64,000 nt of DNA from Acididesulfobacillus acetoxydans (GTDB lineage Bacteria > Bacillota > Desulfitobacteriia > Desulfitobacteriales > Desulfitobacteriaceae): the NCBI RefSeq assembly GCF_902729405.1, contig NZ_LR746496.1, positions 2,976,001 through 3,040,000 on the forward strand, in the 5' to 3' direction. The position numbers and the translations under genes are program-made. Shown here in pieces: positions 40,815-49,941 of this stretch. Under the pieces are notes generated by a model, which did not search any database, was not told the DNA's origin, and saw nothing but the letters and a program-made list of their open reading frames with translations. The number at the start of each line of letters is the position of its first letter. Position 1 is the stretch's first letter.

Positions 40815-42551
40815 TTAAACAAGTCCGTGGCGCCGCAGTTTGTAATAAAAATTCCGGATTGAGATCTTCAGGTCGCGGGCCGCCTGGGTTTTATTCCCCC
40901 CCGCTTCTTTTAAAGCCCGGCGGAGGACCTCCTCTTCCCAGCAAAACTGCAGTTTTGCGTAGCTTCTCTCTTCCGGCTCTCCGTCCTCAACGGGGTTTGA
41001 CACGCCTTTTCCAGCCCGGCCCCCTCCGCCCTGCCGCGCGTCCAGCGGGGGTAAGTGACCGGCCTCCATGACCGTGTCGCCGACGCGCATGTTGATAATA
41101 GCCCTTCCTAAGACATTTTCCAATTCCCTCACATTTCCCGGCCACCGGTACCTGCTTAAAATCTCAAGGGCCTCATCCGTAACCTTTTCAACACCCCGGC
41201 CGTACTCCTGATTGAACCTGCGGATCAAATGGTGCACCAGGAGGGGAATATCCGGACGCCGCTGACGCAGCGGGGGGATCAATACCGGAATGACATTTAA
41301 GCGGTAATAAAGATCTTCCCGGAACTTGCCCAGACGCAGTGCCTCTTCCAGGTCGGCGTTCGTAGCGGCAATGACCCGTACATCCACGCTGACAGGCTGA
41401 TTGGCTCCCACCCGCACGATTTCCCGTTCCTGCAGAACCCTGAGAAGCTTGGTTTGCAGGTTCAGGCTGATTTCCCCGATTTCGTCCAGGAAAATCGTCC
41501 CCCCGTTGGCCTCTTCAAAAAGTCCGACCTTTCCCCCTCTTTTGGCTCCGGTAAACGCCCCTTCCACATAGCCGAAAAGTTCGCTTTCCAGTAAACTGTC
41601 CGAAAGAGCCGCACAGTTCACCCGGATGAACTGGCCTTTGGGCCGTGAGCTCAAACGGTGAATGGCGTGGGCGAAAAGTTCCTTACCTGTCCCGCTCTCA
41701 CCCCGCAGCAAGACGGTCGCGGGGGTAGCGGCGGCGCGCTGAGCCTGTTCAACCGTCGCCCGGATCGCTTCGCTCTCCCCGATAATATCCGTAAAAGTAT
41801 ATTTTGCCTCCAAATGCCGGATGATCCGTTTGGCACCTTCGAGTTCATCGGATAGTTTACGAATCTCGGAGACATCCTGCAGCACGCCCACTGAACCCAA
41901 AAGTCTCCCCTGAGCCAGAATGGGCGCCACATTGACGATCACTTCTTTGTGTTTGGGACCCACTTTCATACTGATCCCTTTGACCGCTTTGCCGGTGCGC
42001 AGGACTTTCATGTGCATGCTCTCCCCCCCCTCGGCCATATCGACCGTGGGAGGCTTGCCCAGGACATCCTCCGCGGTCAAGCCCGTTAAACGCGTGTAGG
42101 CCGGGTTAACCAGGATCCCCACACCTTTTTCGTCAGCGACCGAGATGGCGTCTTGCGTGGAATTAATGATAGCCGTGAGGAGATTGCCCGCTTCCCGCAG
42201 GTTATTGACCTGGGCGCTCAGACTCTCGAATTCGTCCATATTCCGAATAAAAGCGACCACACCGCCCACCCGCCCGGATAAGCTCCGGTAAGGAACACTG
42301 CTGACCGCGACTTGCTTGCCGCCGATTCGGGTCAGCCGGTTAAAACTCGCCGTCTGCCATTGCCGCGCCTCAGAAAGGAATAGGTCAGGCAAAACCTGAC
42401 CGTAATCCAGGCCCAGGGCTTCATCCTTTTCTATTCGCAATAATTTTGCCGCAGCCCGGTTGAAAACCGCAATTTTGCCGCGCCCGTCGATCGCGATGAC
42501 GGCGTTGTCTCCTTCACGTGCCAGACGCTCGACCTGAAGACGCGTAAGCAC
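40815..42551 (-). CDS. Sigma-54-dependent activator, BkdR-like
   Basis: A bacterial enhancer-binding protein (578 aa) expected to switch on the buk-bcd-vor operon. It has a PAS domain (~8-110), a second PAS domain (~125-235) and an AAA+ domain (~255-490) with [20 protein letters not shown] (Walker A), the sigma-54-contact loop [24 protein letters not shown] (Walker B) and [20 protein letters not shown]. The C-terminal Fis-type helix-turn-helix is [20 protein letters not shown]. The GTG at 42551 follows GAGGGGGG; the frame upstream reads through the spo0A terminator. In B. subtilis bkdR also lies beside its operon, downstream of spo0A. Confidence 0.92.
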   Translation of the reverse strand: MLTRLQVERLAREGDNAVIAIDGRGKIAVFNRAAAKLLRIEKDEALGLDYGQVLPDLFLSEARQWQTASFNRLTRIGGKQVAVSSVPYRSLSGRVGGVVAFIRNMDEFESLSAQVNNLREAGNLLTAIINSTQDAISVADEKGVGILVNPAYTRLTGLTAEDVLGKPPTVDMAEGGESMHMKVLRTGKAVKGISMKVGPKHKEVIVNVAPILAQGRLLGSVGVLQDVSEIRKLSDELEGAKRIIRHLEAKYTFTDIIGESEAIRATVEQAQRAAATPATVLLRGESGTGKELFAHAIHRLSSRPKGQFIRVNCAALSDSLLESELFGYVEGAFTGAKRGGKVGLFEEANGGTIFLDEIGEISLNLQTKLLRVLQEREIVRVGANQPVSVDVRVIAATNADLEEALRLGKFREDLYYRLNVIPVLIPPLRQRRPDIPLLVHHLIRRFNQEYGRGVEKVTDEALEILSRYRWPGNVRELENVLGRAIINMRVGDTVMEAGHLPPLDARQGGGGRAGKGVSNPVEDGEPEERSYAKLQFCWEEEVLRRALKEAGGNKTQAARDLKISIRNFYYKLRRHGLV

Positions 42552-42572
42552 TTCCAATCCCCCCTCAGACTG

Positions 42573-42599
42573 AAAAAAGAAAAGCCGAATCCGGCTTTT
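42573..42599 (-). terminator. Rho-independent terminator of spo0A
   Basis: On the minus strand AAAAGCCG-GATT-CGGCTTTT is followed by CTTTTTT, a strong intrinsic terminator just after spo0A. It separates spo0A from the activator gene. Confidence 0.88.
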
Positions 42600-42621
42600 T
42601 CCTGGCGACAATACCTCTTCA

Positions 42622-43446
42622 TCAGAGCATCAGATTTGTCATGCGCAATTTATCCGCTACCATGGCTATAAATTCGGAATTAGTCGGTTTACCTCGGTCT
42701 ACATCAATCGTATAACCGAAAAATTTGTTCATGAGCTCGATGTTACCCCGGTCCCAAGCCAGTTCAATTGCGTGCCGGATCGCGCGTTCTACCCGGCTCG
42801 GTGTGGTTTCGTATTTCTCAGCAATCATAGGATACAATTCCTTGGTCACCGCGCCCAAGAGAGAAATCTCCTGCACGACATCGACAATGGCGTCCCTGAG
42901 ATACTGATACCCCTTGACATGGGCCGGAACCCCCATCTGATGAATCATACGCGTCACCTCGACCTCCAGGCGTTTGGCTTCCTCGTCGGCACTCTTGGGG
43001 GACAACCCCGCGGCCAAAGCGCCGTTCGCCAGGACGATGTTCGCTGCTTGCAGGCCCGGGCCGGACGGGAAGGGATCGTTGCCGGCCAGCTGCCGGATGC
43101 GGCGGCCTAATGTCTCCAGGTCAAAAGGTTTTAAAATATAGTAATCAGCACCAAGGTTTACCGCCTTCTGCGTCATTGTCTCCTGACCGAAGGCCGACAG
43201 AATAATAACCCGAGGTTTTTTTCCCCGGTTCTGGATTTTCTCCAAAACCCCCAGCCCGTCAAGGTGGGGCATAATAATATCAAGAACAACCACATCAGGT
43301 TCTTCCCGATTAATCAATTCAACCGCTTCTTGACCGTGATAGGCGACTCCGACCAAATCCATGTCTTGCTGGCGGTTAATATATTCCTTCAAAACCTCAA
43401 TGAAATCGCGGTTGTCATCTGTAAGCAGCACTCGAACTTTGTGCAT
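42622..43446 (-). CDS. spo0A: Sporulation master response regulator
   Basis: Spo0A, once phosphorylated, commits the cell to sporulation. Receiver domain (1-125): [16 protein letters not shown] (acidic pocket), [17 protein letters not shown] (phospho-acceptor Asp), [10 protein letters not shown] and YYILKPFD (conserved Lys). The C-terminal DNA-binding domain contains [40 protein letters not shown] and [15 protein letters not shown]. The ATG at 43446 (274 aa) follows AAAGGG; the TTG further upstream is less likely. It lies just downstream of spoIVB, as in most spore formers, and has its own promoter. Confidence 0.97.
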   Translation of the reverse strand: MHKVRVLLTDDNRDFIEVLKEYINRQQDMDLVGVAYHGQEAVELINREEPDVVVLDIIMPHLDGLGVLEKIQNRGKKPRVIILSAFGQETMTQKAVNLGADYYILKPFDLETLGRRIRQLAGNDPFPSGPGLQAANIVLANGALAAGLSPKSADEEAKRLEVEVTRMIHQMGVPAHVKGYQYLRDAIVDVVQEISLLGAVTKELYPMIAEKYETTPSRVERAIRHAIELAWDRGNIELMNKFFGYTIDVDRGKPTNSEFIAMVADKLRMTNLML

Positions 43447-43516
43447 GTTCCCTTTTCGCCTTCCCTCCAACTGCAGCGATTCGCGGAGAATCCACGACGC
43501 TATGCCCTCTTAATTG

Positions 43517-43542
43517 TTCGACATCATTTATCCTATTCCTTC
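43517..43542 (-). promoter_or_regulatory. Sigma-H-type promoter of spo0A with a perfect Spo0A box
   Basis: On the minus strand GAAGGAATA matches the sigma-H -35 RNAGGAWWW, and after 14 nt comes GAAC (consensus GAAT). The -10 overlaps TGTCGAA, a perfect 0A box at 43517-43523, pointing to autoregulation. It lies about 70 bp before the spo0A start. Confidence 0.72.
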
Positions 43543-43676
43543 TCCGCCCGGCTATGTATTTCCAATCCCATCAAATAACGGGGAGTTTAAACCCGAGGCT
43601 CGACTTGCCCTTGCCCGCCGGGAAAGAGCAATGAGTCCCGGCTGAGTTTGAACGAGCACCTAGCCAAATGAACTTG

Positions 43677-43775
43677 TTCAACTAAAGTTGAATATCGAGA
43701 CTTCGGTGGGGGAGTTTACCCCCACCGAAGTAAACCACTCCCATTTGCAGAAGTGGGAGTCTCACGGTTGGATGA
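43677..43775 (+). repeat. Structured element with IS200/IS605-like right-end hairpin, downstream of spoIVB
   Basis: Three hairpins in a row: TTCAAC/GTTGAA, a 13-bp perfect stem ACTTCGGTGGGGG/CCCCCACCGAAGT (43700-43731), and ACTCCCATTT/AAGTGGGAGT (43737-43760). Then comes GTCTCACGGTTGGATGA, which is repeated at 57126-57142. The last hairpin plus GTCTCAC recurs also at 52.65 kb. The shape suggests the end of an IS200/IS605-type element or a derived MITE; no tnpA or tnpB is present. The 13-bp stem might also stop transcription after spoIVB. The rest of the 43447-43780 gap carries only the spo0A promoter. Confidence 0.6.
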
Positions 43776-43780
43776 AATAC

Positions 43781-45043
43781 TCAAGCCGCTTTTCCCTCCC
43801 GGAGGAAACCCGAATCACGGAGCATGTTTTCGATGAAGACCCCGTAGCCCCGGGAACTGTCATTGACAAAAACATGCGTGACCGCCCCGATGAGTTTGCC
43901 GTTTTGAACAATCGGGCTGCCGCTCATCCCCTGGACGATTCCTCCGGTTTCCGCCAGCAGTCTGGGATCGGTAACCCGAATGACCATGTTTTTACTGTCG
44001 GTCCGGTTCAACATAACCCGTTCAATGTCTATACTGTACTCTCCGATCTTCTCTCCGTGCAAAACCGTGTAGATTTTTGCCGGCCCGGTTTTGACCTCAG
44101 TCTGCCAGCCGACCGGGATGGGCTTTGAAAAGTAGGGGTTCTTTAATTTGCCTTGGAGGGTGCCAAATATCCCGGTGCGCGTGTTTTTCTCAATGGTCCC
44201 GCTGAAGGAAGAACCAAGGTCAAAAGATCCTACTTTTTCGCCGGGATGCCCTCTGCGGCCCTTTTCAATGGAGTGAATGTCGGAAGCGACCACTTGACCG
44301 GAGGAGACGTCAATTTTCTGATTTGTATCGGCGTCATTGATCACGTGCCCCAACGCTCCGTACTTGTTGGTGGCCGGGTCATAATACGTTAAGGTGCCGA
44401 CACCGGCAGCCGCGTCTCGGACGTAGAGCCCGATGCGATAACGGTTGTCGTCGGGACAGTAAACCGGATGCACTGTCCGCACCAGTACCTGGCCCTGGTG
44501 CTTGAAGGTGATCTGAAGGCCCTCTTGACTTTTGCCGGCATCATTCACGAGGCTGGCCACCTCCTGATCGGATTGCACCTCCTCCTGATTAATCTTCAAT
44601 AAAACATCCCCCGTTTCGATCCCCGCGTCCCTGGCCGGAAACTGTTTTTTCCCATCCGCACCGACCACCGGCGCTTGTCCGACAACCATGACCCCTTTGG
44701 ATTGGAGGGTGACACCAATGGATTCTCCGCCGGGCACCAGACTCATCTCCGGCATGACTTCAACTTCGCTTGACTTTAAAGGAAAGATCCCGAAAAGCTT
44801 GTAGGTGAGCTGAACGGTTTGAGCCGTGGGACCCGCCAGGGTCTTGACCGCCGGTACTTCGTTGAACTGAATCACATGGCTCCAAAACCCCGATATGGCA
44901 GGCGCCGCAAGTTTTGTTTGGGTCTGGAAATCCGGAAACTGGGCCAACTGCTGAATGCTCGGGTTGAAGCTTAGGAAGGTACAGAGAAGGAGGCTCAAAA
45001 TAACGATGAATCTTCTAGTTTTCACCTCTCTATCACCCTCCAT
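43781..45043 (-). CDS. spoIVB: SpoIVB signalling serine peptidase (S55 family)
   Basis: SpoIVB is secreted from the forespore and cleaves SpoIVFA, which triggers sigma-K processing in the mother cell. An N-terminal membrane anchor (FIVILSLLLCTFLSFNPSIQ) is followed by a PDZ domain (~110-190, with GIETGDVLLKINQEEVQSDQ) and the S55 domain: GALGHVINDAD with the catalytic His, and GMSGSPIVQNGKLIGAVTHV with the catalytic Ser. 420 residues. Start at ATG 45043 or at the GTG at 45025 (VKTRRF); both have acceptable ribosome sites. Confidence 0.96.
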   Translation of the reverse strand: MEGDREVKTRRFIVILSLLLCTFLSFNPSIQQLAQFPDFQTQTKLAAPAISGFWSHVIQFNEVPAVKTLAGPTAQTVQLTYKLFGIFPLKSSEVEVMPEMSLVPGGESIGVTLQSKGVMVVGQAPVVGADGKKQFPARDAGIETGDVLLKINQEEVQSDQEVASLVNDAGKSQEGLQITFKHQGQVLVRTVHPVYCPDDNRYRIGLYVRDAAAGVGTLTYYDPATNKYGALGHVINDADTNQKIDVSSGQVVASDIHSIEKGRRGHPGEKVGSFDLGSSFSGTIEKNTRTGIFGTLQGKLKNPYFSKPIPVGWQTEVKTGPAKIYTVLHGEKIGEYSIDIERVMLNRTDSKNMVIRVTDPRLLAETGGIVQGMSGSPIVQNGKLIGAVTHVFVNDSSRGYGVFIENMLRDSGFLREGKAA

Positions 45044-45468
45044 GTTATTTTTTCCCTTTCTCCTTCGGCTCTCCTCGTTTTTCGGCCCTTATCAAGCGAA
45101 GCCTAATCTTAAAGTGTCCAAGTGACTCGTCTTTCATCCTGTAAAAAGCGTTCCATCATTTCCTGGCTTTTTGCAACATTGTCATAAGGTGGGATATTAT
45201 TTTAGTAATCTTACATATCCGACTATATACAATCATATGTGAATACTCTGCTCGGCGGAAAGCCTGTTTCCCTTGCTTGGACCAATCTCATCCCACGCTT
45301 GCCCGCATTGATCTTTCGGGCACTTTCCTTTGTCTGATTTCACCTTTTTCGATCACACTGACATGAGCCCCCGCCTTCTGACCGGAGCGGGGGACGGCGG
45401 CATTTCCGACGGAATACGCCGAATTTCCCCATGACTTGAAGCCAGAGGCATGTAGCTAAGTTTTGAGG
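45044..45468. other. Intergenic region between recN and spoIVB
   Basis: A 425-bp gap. The part at 45190-45260 is strongly AT-rich and should hold the forespore promoter of spoIVB; I could not fix a convincing sigma-F/G match. A 7-bp GC stem (CCCCCGC/GCGGGGG) near 45369-45393 might end recN transcripts but lacks a T-run. No gene is supported. Confidence 0.4.
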
Positions 45469-47184
45469 TCAGATGAGATTGTTCTCGGACTCCGGCTTCC
45501 CCTCGCTCTCCGCTTGCCGGCCGCCCGCGTGCCAAAGCTCCTGAGCATGGCGACGGGAGATTTCACCCTTTCCTCCCAGCATCCGGGCCAGTTCCTCCAC
45601 CCGCTCCTCCTGACCGAGCAGCCTCACCAGGGTTCGCGTTTTCCCGTTCATGACTTCTTTGACAATCCCGAAGTGCTCCTCCGCCAAGGCGGCCACGGCG
45701 GCGGAATGAGTAATGCAGAATACTTGTTTTTCCCGGGCGATTTGGCTGAGCTTCTCGCCGACCTTTTGCACCGTCCGGCCCCCGACCCCGCTGTCCACTT
45801 CGTCAAAGACAAAAGTCCCCACCTCTTCGGCCCGGGCCAGAAGCGCTTTCAGGGCGAGCATCAAACGGGACATCTCCCCGCCGGAAGCTACTTTGCTCAA
45901 AGGTTTCGGCGGTTCGCCCGGGTTGGCGGAAAAGTAGAACTCGATGTCCTCCATACCTTCCGGATGCACTCCGGACCGCGGAAGCAAACGCACCTCTAAG
46001 CGGCTGCGTTCTAAGCCCAGCCCGGAAAGTTCCCGGGCCAACCCTTTTTCCAACCTTTCGGCCTGCTCCTTTCTTTTTTCGCTCAAGCAACCGGCCGACT
46101 CCCGGTAGGATTGCAGCGCCTCTTTTTGGCGAACCCGCACCTCCTCCAACTGAAACTCCAGGCTGCCGAGGTCCCCGAGTTCCTTAACCAGGCCGGACCG
46201 CAACATCAGAATCTCCTCAATGGAGACACCGTATTTGCGCAGGCGGTGCAGTTCGACCAAACGGTCCCCGATTTCCTCAAGCCTCCCCGGATCGAAGTCA
46301 AAGTCTTCCCGGTAAGCTCTAACCTGTTCGGCCAGATCTTCCAAAGCGTAATAGACAGTCTCGACCTGATCCGCCATTCCGGCGCAGCGACCGTCCAGGC
46401 GGGCGAGTTCGGCCAGATCCTTGCGCGCGGCGGCTAATAAATCATAGGCGGCTTGTCCGCGCCCCGAACCTTCATAGAGACAGGCATAGGTTTCTCCTGC
46501 CAGGTTGAGGATCTTTTCCGCGTTGCTTAAACGTTTTTTCTCCTCAGTCAGCTTTTCCTCCTCGCCGGGAAGGGGATTGATCCGGTCGATCTCGTCCAAT
46601 TGAAATTGCAGCATGTCCACCCGTTTTTGGCGCTCGGCCTCGGAGAGGCCCAATTCCTGCAGTCTCTTGCTGATACCCCGGTAAACCAAGGCCTGCCTTT
46701 GTACCTCGTCTTTGAGTTTCCTTTGTTCCCGGCCGCCCAGGGCATCGAGCAGATTCCTTTGAGTTTCCTGCTGCAGAAGGGACTGATGTTCCGCTTGGCC
46801 GTGAATGTCGACCAGGCCCGCACAGAGGGTTCGGTAGAGGCTGAGAGGGAGTGTTCGTCCCTGAACCCGGCAAACATTCCGGCCTGAACTGTTGACCTCC
46901 CGGCCCAGGAAAAGCTGGCCCTCTTCAGCCGGATAGCCGGCTTCTTCCAGCCTGCTCAGGATGCTCGCGGGCAGACCCGCAAAGACTCCTTCCAAAGTGG
47001 CCCGCCCCTGCCCGTGTCGAATATGTTCCGCCGAAGCCCGTCCGCCCAAAAGGACAGCGAGGGCATCAATGAGCATGGATTTCCCCGCACCGGTCTCGCC
47101 GGTGAAGACCGTAAGCCCCAGACTGAAATTCAAATGAATCTTCTCGATAAGGCCGAAGTTTTCTACGTGTAATTCCGCCAGCAC
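45469..47184 (-). CDS. recN: DNA repair protein RecN
   Basis: An SMC-like ATPase acting in double-strand-break repair. Walker A: LTVFTGETGAGKSMLIDALA. The middle is two long coiled-coil arms (~160-370) around a short hinge. The C-terminal half holds the signature LSKVASGGEMSRLMLALKAL, Walker B TFVFDEVDSGVGG and the His switch CITHSAAVAA. 571 residues. The GTG start follows GAGGGGG by 7 nt and lies 12 bp after argR. The argR-recN-spoIVB-spo0A order is conserved in spore formers. Confidence 0.97.
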   Translation of the reverse strand: MLAELHVENFGLIEKIHLNFSLGLTVFTGETGAGKSMLIDALAVLLGGRASAEHIRHGQGRATLEGVFAGLPASILSRLEEAGYPAEEGQLFLGREVNSSGRNVCRVQGRTLPLSLYRTLCAGLVDIHGQAEHQSLLQQETQRNLLDALGGREQRKLKDEVQRQALVYRGISKRLQELGLSEAERQKRVDMLQFQLDEIDRINPLPGEEEKLTEEKKRLSNAEKILNLAGETYACLYEGSGRGQAAYDLLAAARKDLAELARLDGRCAGMADQVETVYYALEDLAEQVRAYREDFDFDPGRLEEIGDRLVELHRLRKYGVSIEEILMLRSGLVKELGDLGSLEFQLEEVRVRQKEALQSYRESAGCLSEKRKEQAERLEKGLARELSGLGLERSRLEVRLLPRSGVHPEGMEDIEFYFSANPGEPPKPLSKVASGGEMSRLMLALKALLARAEEVGTFVFDEVDSGVGGRTVQKVGEKLSQIAREKQVFCITHSAAVAALAEEHFGIVKEVMNGKTRTLVRLLGQEERVEELARMLGGKGEISRRHAQELWHAGGRQAESEGKPESENNLI

Positions 47185-47196
47185 ACTTAAGCCCCC

Positions 47197-47649
47197 TCAA
47201 CCCATTAACCGTTCAAGGCGCGCCATCACCGCGGGAGTTGCCTCTTTGGGCTTAACGACCATTAAGATCGTATTGTCGCCCGCCACTGTACCGATAATAT
47301 CTTTCCATTCGCTGTTATCGATGAGCTCGGCCAAGGCATGAGCATTCCCGGGAATGGTACGGATCAGGATGATGTTTTCACTGGAATTGACGCTGACTAC
47401 GGCCTCGCGGGCCAAGCGTTTCAAACGCTCGGAGTAGTTGATCGGATGGCTCACCGGTGCCAGGGCATAATGGTACTCCTCGTTCTGCCCGGCCACTTTG
47501 ACCAGGCCCAATTCTTTAATGTCCCGTGACACTGTGGCTTGTGTGACCTCAAATCCCGCTTGGCGCAGTTTATCGGCCAATTCCTCCTGGGTGTGAACGG
47601 CCTCCTGCGTGATCAGTTCCTGAATCTTCATCTGCCGGCGAGTTTTCAT
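47197..47649 (-). CDS. argR: Arginine repressor
   Basis: A hexameric repressor of arginine synthesis genes that uses L-arginine as co-repressor. The N-terminal winged helix contains QEELADKLRQAGFEVTQATV and SRDIKELGLVKV; the C-terminal oligomerisation and arginine-binding domain contains IPGNAHALAELIDNSEWKDI and GTVAGDNTILMVVKP (the GD pair binds arginine). The ATG at 47649 gives 150 residues, the family norm, 6 nt after AAGGGG. It directly abuts mnmM. Confidence 0.95.
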   Translation of the reverse strand: MKTRRQMKIQELITQEAVHTQEELADKLRQAGFEVTQATVSRDIKELGLVKVAGQNEEYHYALAPVSHPINYSERLKRLAREAVVSVNSSENIILIRTIPGNAHALAELIDNSEWKDIIGTVAGDNTILMVVKPKEATPAVMARLERLMG

Positions 47650-48239
47650 CACCCACCCCTTCCTTTCCTTTCCACCAGAATCCAATACGGAACCGTGGCC
47701 TCTTGGTTGATGTATCCTCCTTTGAGAACGCTGAATTCCCGGGCGGGCAGGGCGCCTAAATACCGCTCCGCCTCGGCCGCCTCTTTCTCTCCCCCGGCAT
47801 GGCCCCTGTACAGGGTCACTGCCAGGACACCGCCGTCTCGAAGAAGTCCGACGCCCGCCCTCAGAGCGGCTAGAGTAGAAGCCGGCTCTGTCCGGACCCG
47901 ATGGTCGCTTCCGGGCAAATAGCCCAAATTAAACATAACCGTCCTGACCGGATCCTTGAGGATTTCCCCCAGATGCGCGTGATCGGACAGATGCAAGATG
48001 ACCCTTTTTTCCCAGCCCCTCTCCGCCAAGCGCCTCCCGGTTTCGGCCAAGGCCGCGGCTTGGACGTCGAAAGCATGCACCATACCGGAACTTCCCACGC
48101 ATTCCGCCAGGAAAAGGGTGTCCCTCCCCCACCCCGCCGTGGCATCCACCGCCAGGTCGCCCGGTTGCAGGTATTGCCGGATCAGCAATCTCAGTACTCC
48201 TTGAATATCTTGCAGGCGTAAGGCGCCGGCCCTAATCAT
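47649..48239 (-). CDS. mnmM: YtqB/MnmM-like tRNA methyltransferase
   Basis: A Rossmann-fold SAM methyltransferase (196 aa) of the former rRNA_methylase family. B. subtilis YtqB of this family was identified as MnmM, which methylates the wobble nm5s2U of tRNA. SAM-binding: GDLAVDATAGWGRDTLFLAE, VHAFDVQAAALAET, then the NLGYLPGSDHRV motif (NPPY-like) and VLAVTLYRGHAGG. The C-terminus LKGGYINQEATVPYWILVER is typical. It overlaps nadK by 8 bp. The family match is firm; the exact modification is by homology. Confidence 0.85.
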   Translation of the reverse strand: MIRAGALRLQDIQGVLRLLIRQYLQPGDLAVDATAGWGRDTLFLAECVGSSGMVHAFDVQAAALAETGRRLAERGWEKRVILHLSDHAHLGEILKDPVRTVMFNLGYLPGSDHRVRTEPASTLAALRAGVGLLRDGGVLAVTLYRGHAGGEKEAAEAERYLGALPAREFSVLKGGYINQEATVPYWILVERKGRGG

Positions 48240-49116
48240 GCCAACGGTCCATGAGCTTCTCTCTCACCACGGCGGGAAAACTCCTCCGGCCCAAGCGAAT
48301 CAGCAAACCCTGCAAAGGGGACCTTTGCACCTTGACCCGCTCCCCCGGATGGAGGTAAAGTTCTTCCTGCCCGTCGAAAGTGACCCGGCATTTCTCACCC
48401 CGGGCCATCAGAATCTCGATCTCTTCGTCAGATCTGAGAATCATGGGACGTGCCGATAAGGAATGCGCCGCCAGAGGAGTGAGAAGGATCGCTTCCACTT
48501 CCGGACTGACAATCGGCCCCCCCGCCGATAAGGAATAGGCGGTCGACCCAGTCGGAGTCGCGATGATCATACCGTCCGCGGGATAACTGACCGAGGGCTC
48601 TCCGGAAAGATTAGCCTGCAGGGTGACCAGACCGCAGCTCTGATCCCGGACAAAGACCACATCGTTTAAAACTGTAAATTGAGCCGTCCTGCCCGCAGTC
48701 TGGGCTGCGGCGTTCAGCATAAAACGGCGCTGCAGTTTGTACTCTCCGGCCAACACCTTGGTTAGTGCCGGAAAAATTTCTTCTTTTTCTATCTCACAGA
48801 GAAAACCCAATCGACCCAGATTAACACCCAGAACCGGAATCCCCGGGGCGGCCATGGCGCGGGCCGCCTCCAGCAAAGTTCCGTCTCCCCCGAGTGAGAT
48901 AACAAACTCCACCTTTTCTTCCGCCATCCGCGCAGGTTCTTTAACCAGCCGGCACTTCCCGGCTTCAAGCCACTCTTCAATCCGCGCGGCCATAATCCTG
49001 GCATGGGGTTTGGCGGCGTTTATCCATAAACCTACCCTGCGCTGCCGTCCCGAGCCCGTACTTACGACCTCTTCCCTGTGCCTGCCCTGATTTCCCAATT
49101 CATCCTCACTGCCCAT
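48232..49116 (-). CDS. nadK: NAD kinase
   Basis: Phosphorylates NAD to NADP. VISLGGDGTLLEAARAMAAP is the GGDG motif, VLGVNLGRLGFLCEIEK and LNDVVFVRDQS follow, and IATPTGSTAYSLSAGGPIVS is the substrate-binding TPTGST segment. I start at the ATG at 49116 (294 aa), which overlaps the tlyA stop by 11 bp and follows AAGGGG. The first ~24 residues before RRVGLWINAAKPHA are an extra N-terminal extension not expected in the family. The frame open to 49149 has no ribosome site. Confidence 0.94.
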   Translation of the reverse strand: MGSEDELGNQGRHREEVVSTGSGRQRRVGLWINAAKPHARIMAARIEEWLEAGKCRLVKEPARMAEEKVEFVISLGGDGTLLEAARAMAAPGIPVLGVNLGRLGFLCEIEKEEIFPALTKVLAGEYKLQRRFMLNAAAQTAGRTAQFTVLNDVVFVRDQSCGLVTLQANLSGEPSVSYPADGMIIATPTGSTAYSLSAGGPIVSPEVEAILLTPLAAHSLSARPMILRSDEEIEILMARGEKCRVTFDGQEELYLHPGERVKVQRSPLQGLLIRLGRRSFPAVVREKLMDRWHD

Positions 49117-49924
49117 GCCTATTGGTCCCCTTCTGTGCCTCCCGCACAACTCTCGCTATTTCATCCCGATCCGGTTCCGGGGAAGGGCCGATGCCAAGCC
49201 AAACCAAATATTCTACATTTCCCTCCGGCCCCCGGATTGGGGAATAATCCAGACCCTTCAGACAAAAACCCAATTCCAGAGCGTCCGCCACTACCTCCGC
49301 GACCACGCGCTCCTGAACTTCCGGTTCCCGCACCACACCGCGTTTGCCCACATATTGCCGGCCCGCCTCAAACTGGGGTTTGATCAGGGCTATCACTTCA
49401 CCGGCCGGTTTGAGGATGCGACGCATCGCCGGAAAGATCTTCCTCAAGGAAATAAATGAAACATCGCTCACGATCCAGTCCACTTTCTCCGGCAGAGCGC
49501 CCTCCTCCAGATAGCGGGCATTTACCCGCTCCATCGTAACCACCCTGGGATCGGTGCGGAGCTTCCAGGCCAGTTGCCCATAACCCACATCAATCGCATA
49601 GACGCGCGCAGCCCCATTTTGCAAGGCACAATCCGTGAATCCCCCGGTTGACGCCCCGATATCGGCGAGTACCCGGCCGGCGAAAGAGAGGCCGAAGGCC
49701 TGTACGGCCTTAGCCAGTTTCAGTCCCCCGCGGGAGACAAAAGGTAATGTCTCCCCCCTCACTTCAACCCCGGCTTCCCCGGCCACTTCCTGCCCCGGTT
49801 TGTCCGCCCTTTGCCCGTCCACAAAAACCAAGCCGGCCATAATTGATGTTTTTGCTTTTTCCCGGCTCGGGGCTAATCCGCGCCTCACCAGTAAACTATC
49901 CAAACGCTCTTTGCCTTTTGCCAA
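49106..49924 (-). CDS. tlyA: TlyA-family rRNA 2'-O-methyltransferase
   Basis: TlyA methylates ribose 2'-OH positions of 16S and 23S rRNA. An N-terminal S4 RNA-binding domain (ERLDSLLVRRGLAPSREKAK) precedes an FtsJ/RrmJ-type methyltransferase: FVSRGGLKLAKAVQAFGLSF, LADIGASTGGFTDCALQNGA (SAM loop), IVSDVSFISLRKIFPAM (catalytic Asp) and VIALIKPQFEAGRQYVGKRG (catalytic Lys). 272 residues. TTG start after AAGGAGACGTC. It sits between dxs and nadK, its usual place. Confidence 0.95.
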   Translation of the reverse strand: MAKGKERLDSLLVRRGLAPSREKAKTSIMAGLVFVDGQRADKPGQEVAGEAGVEVRGETLPFVSRGGLKLAKAVQAFGLSFAGRVLADIGASTGGFTDCALQNGAARVYAIDVGYGQLAWKLRTDPRVVTMERVNARYLEEGALPEKVDWIVSDVSFISLRKIFPAMRRILKPAGEVIALIKPQFEAGRQYVGKRGVVREPEVQERVVAEVVADALELGFCLKGLDYSPIRGPEGNVEYLVWLGIGPSPEPDRDEIARVVREAQKGTNRHGQ

Positions 49925-49941
49925 GACGTCTCCTTCTCTTC

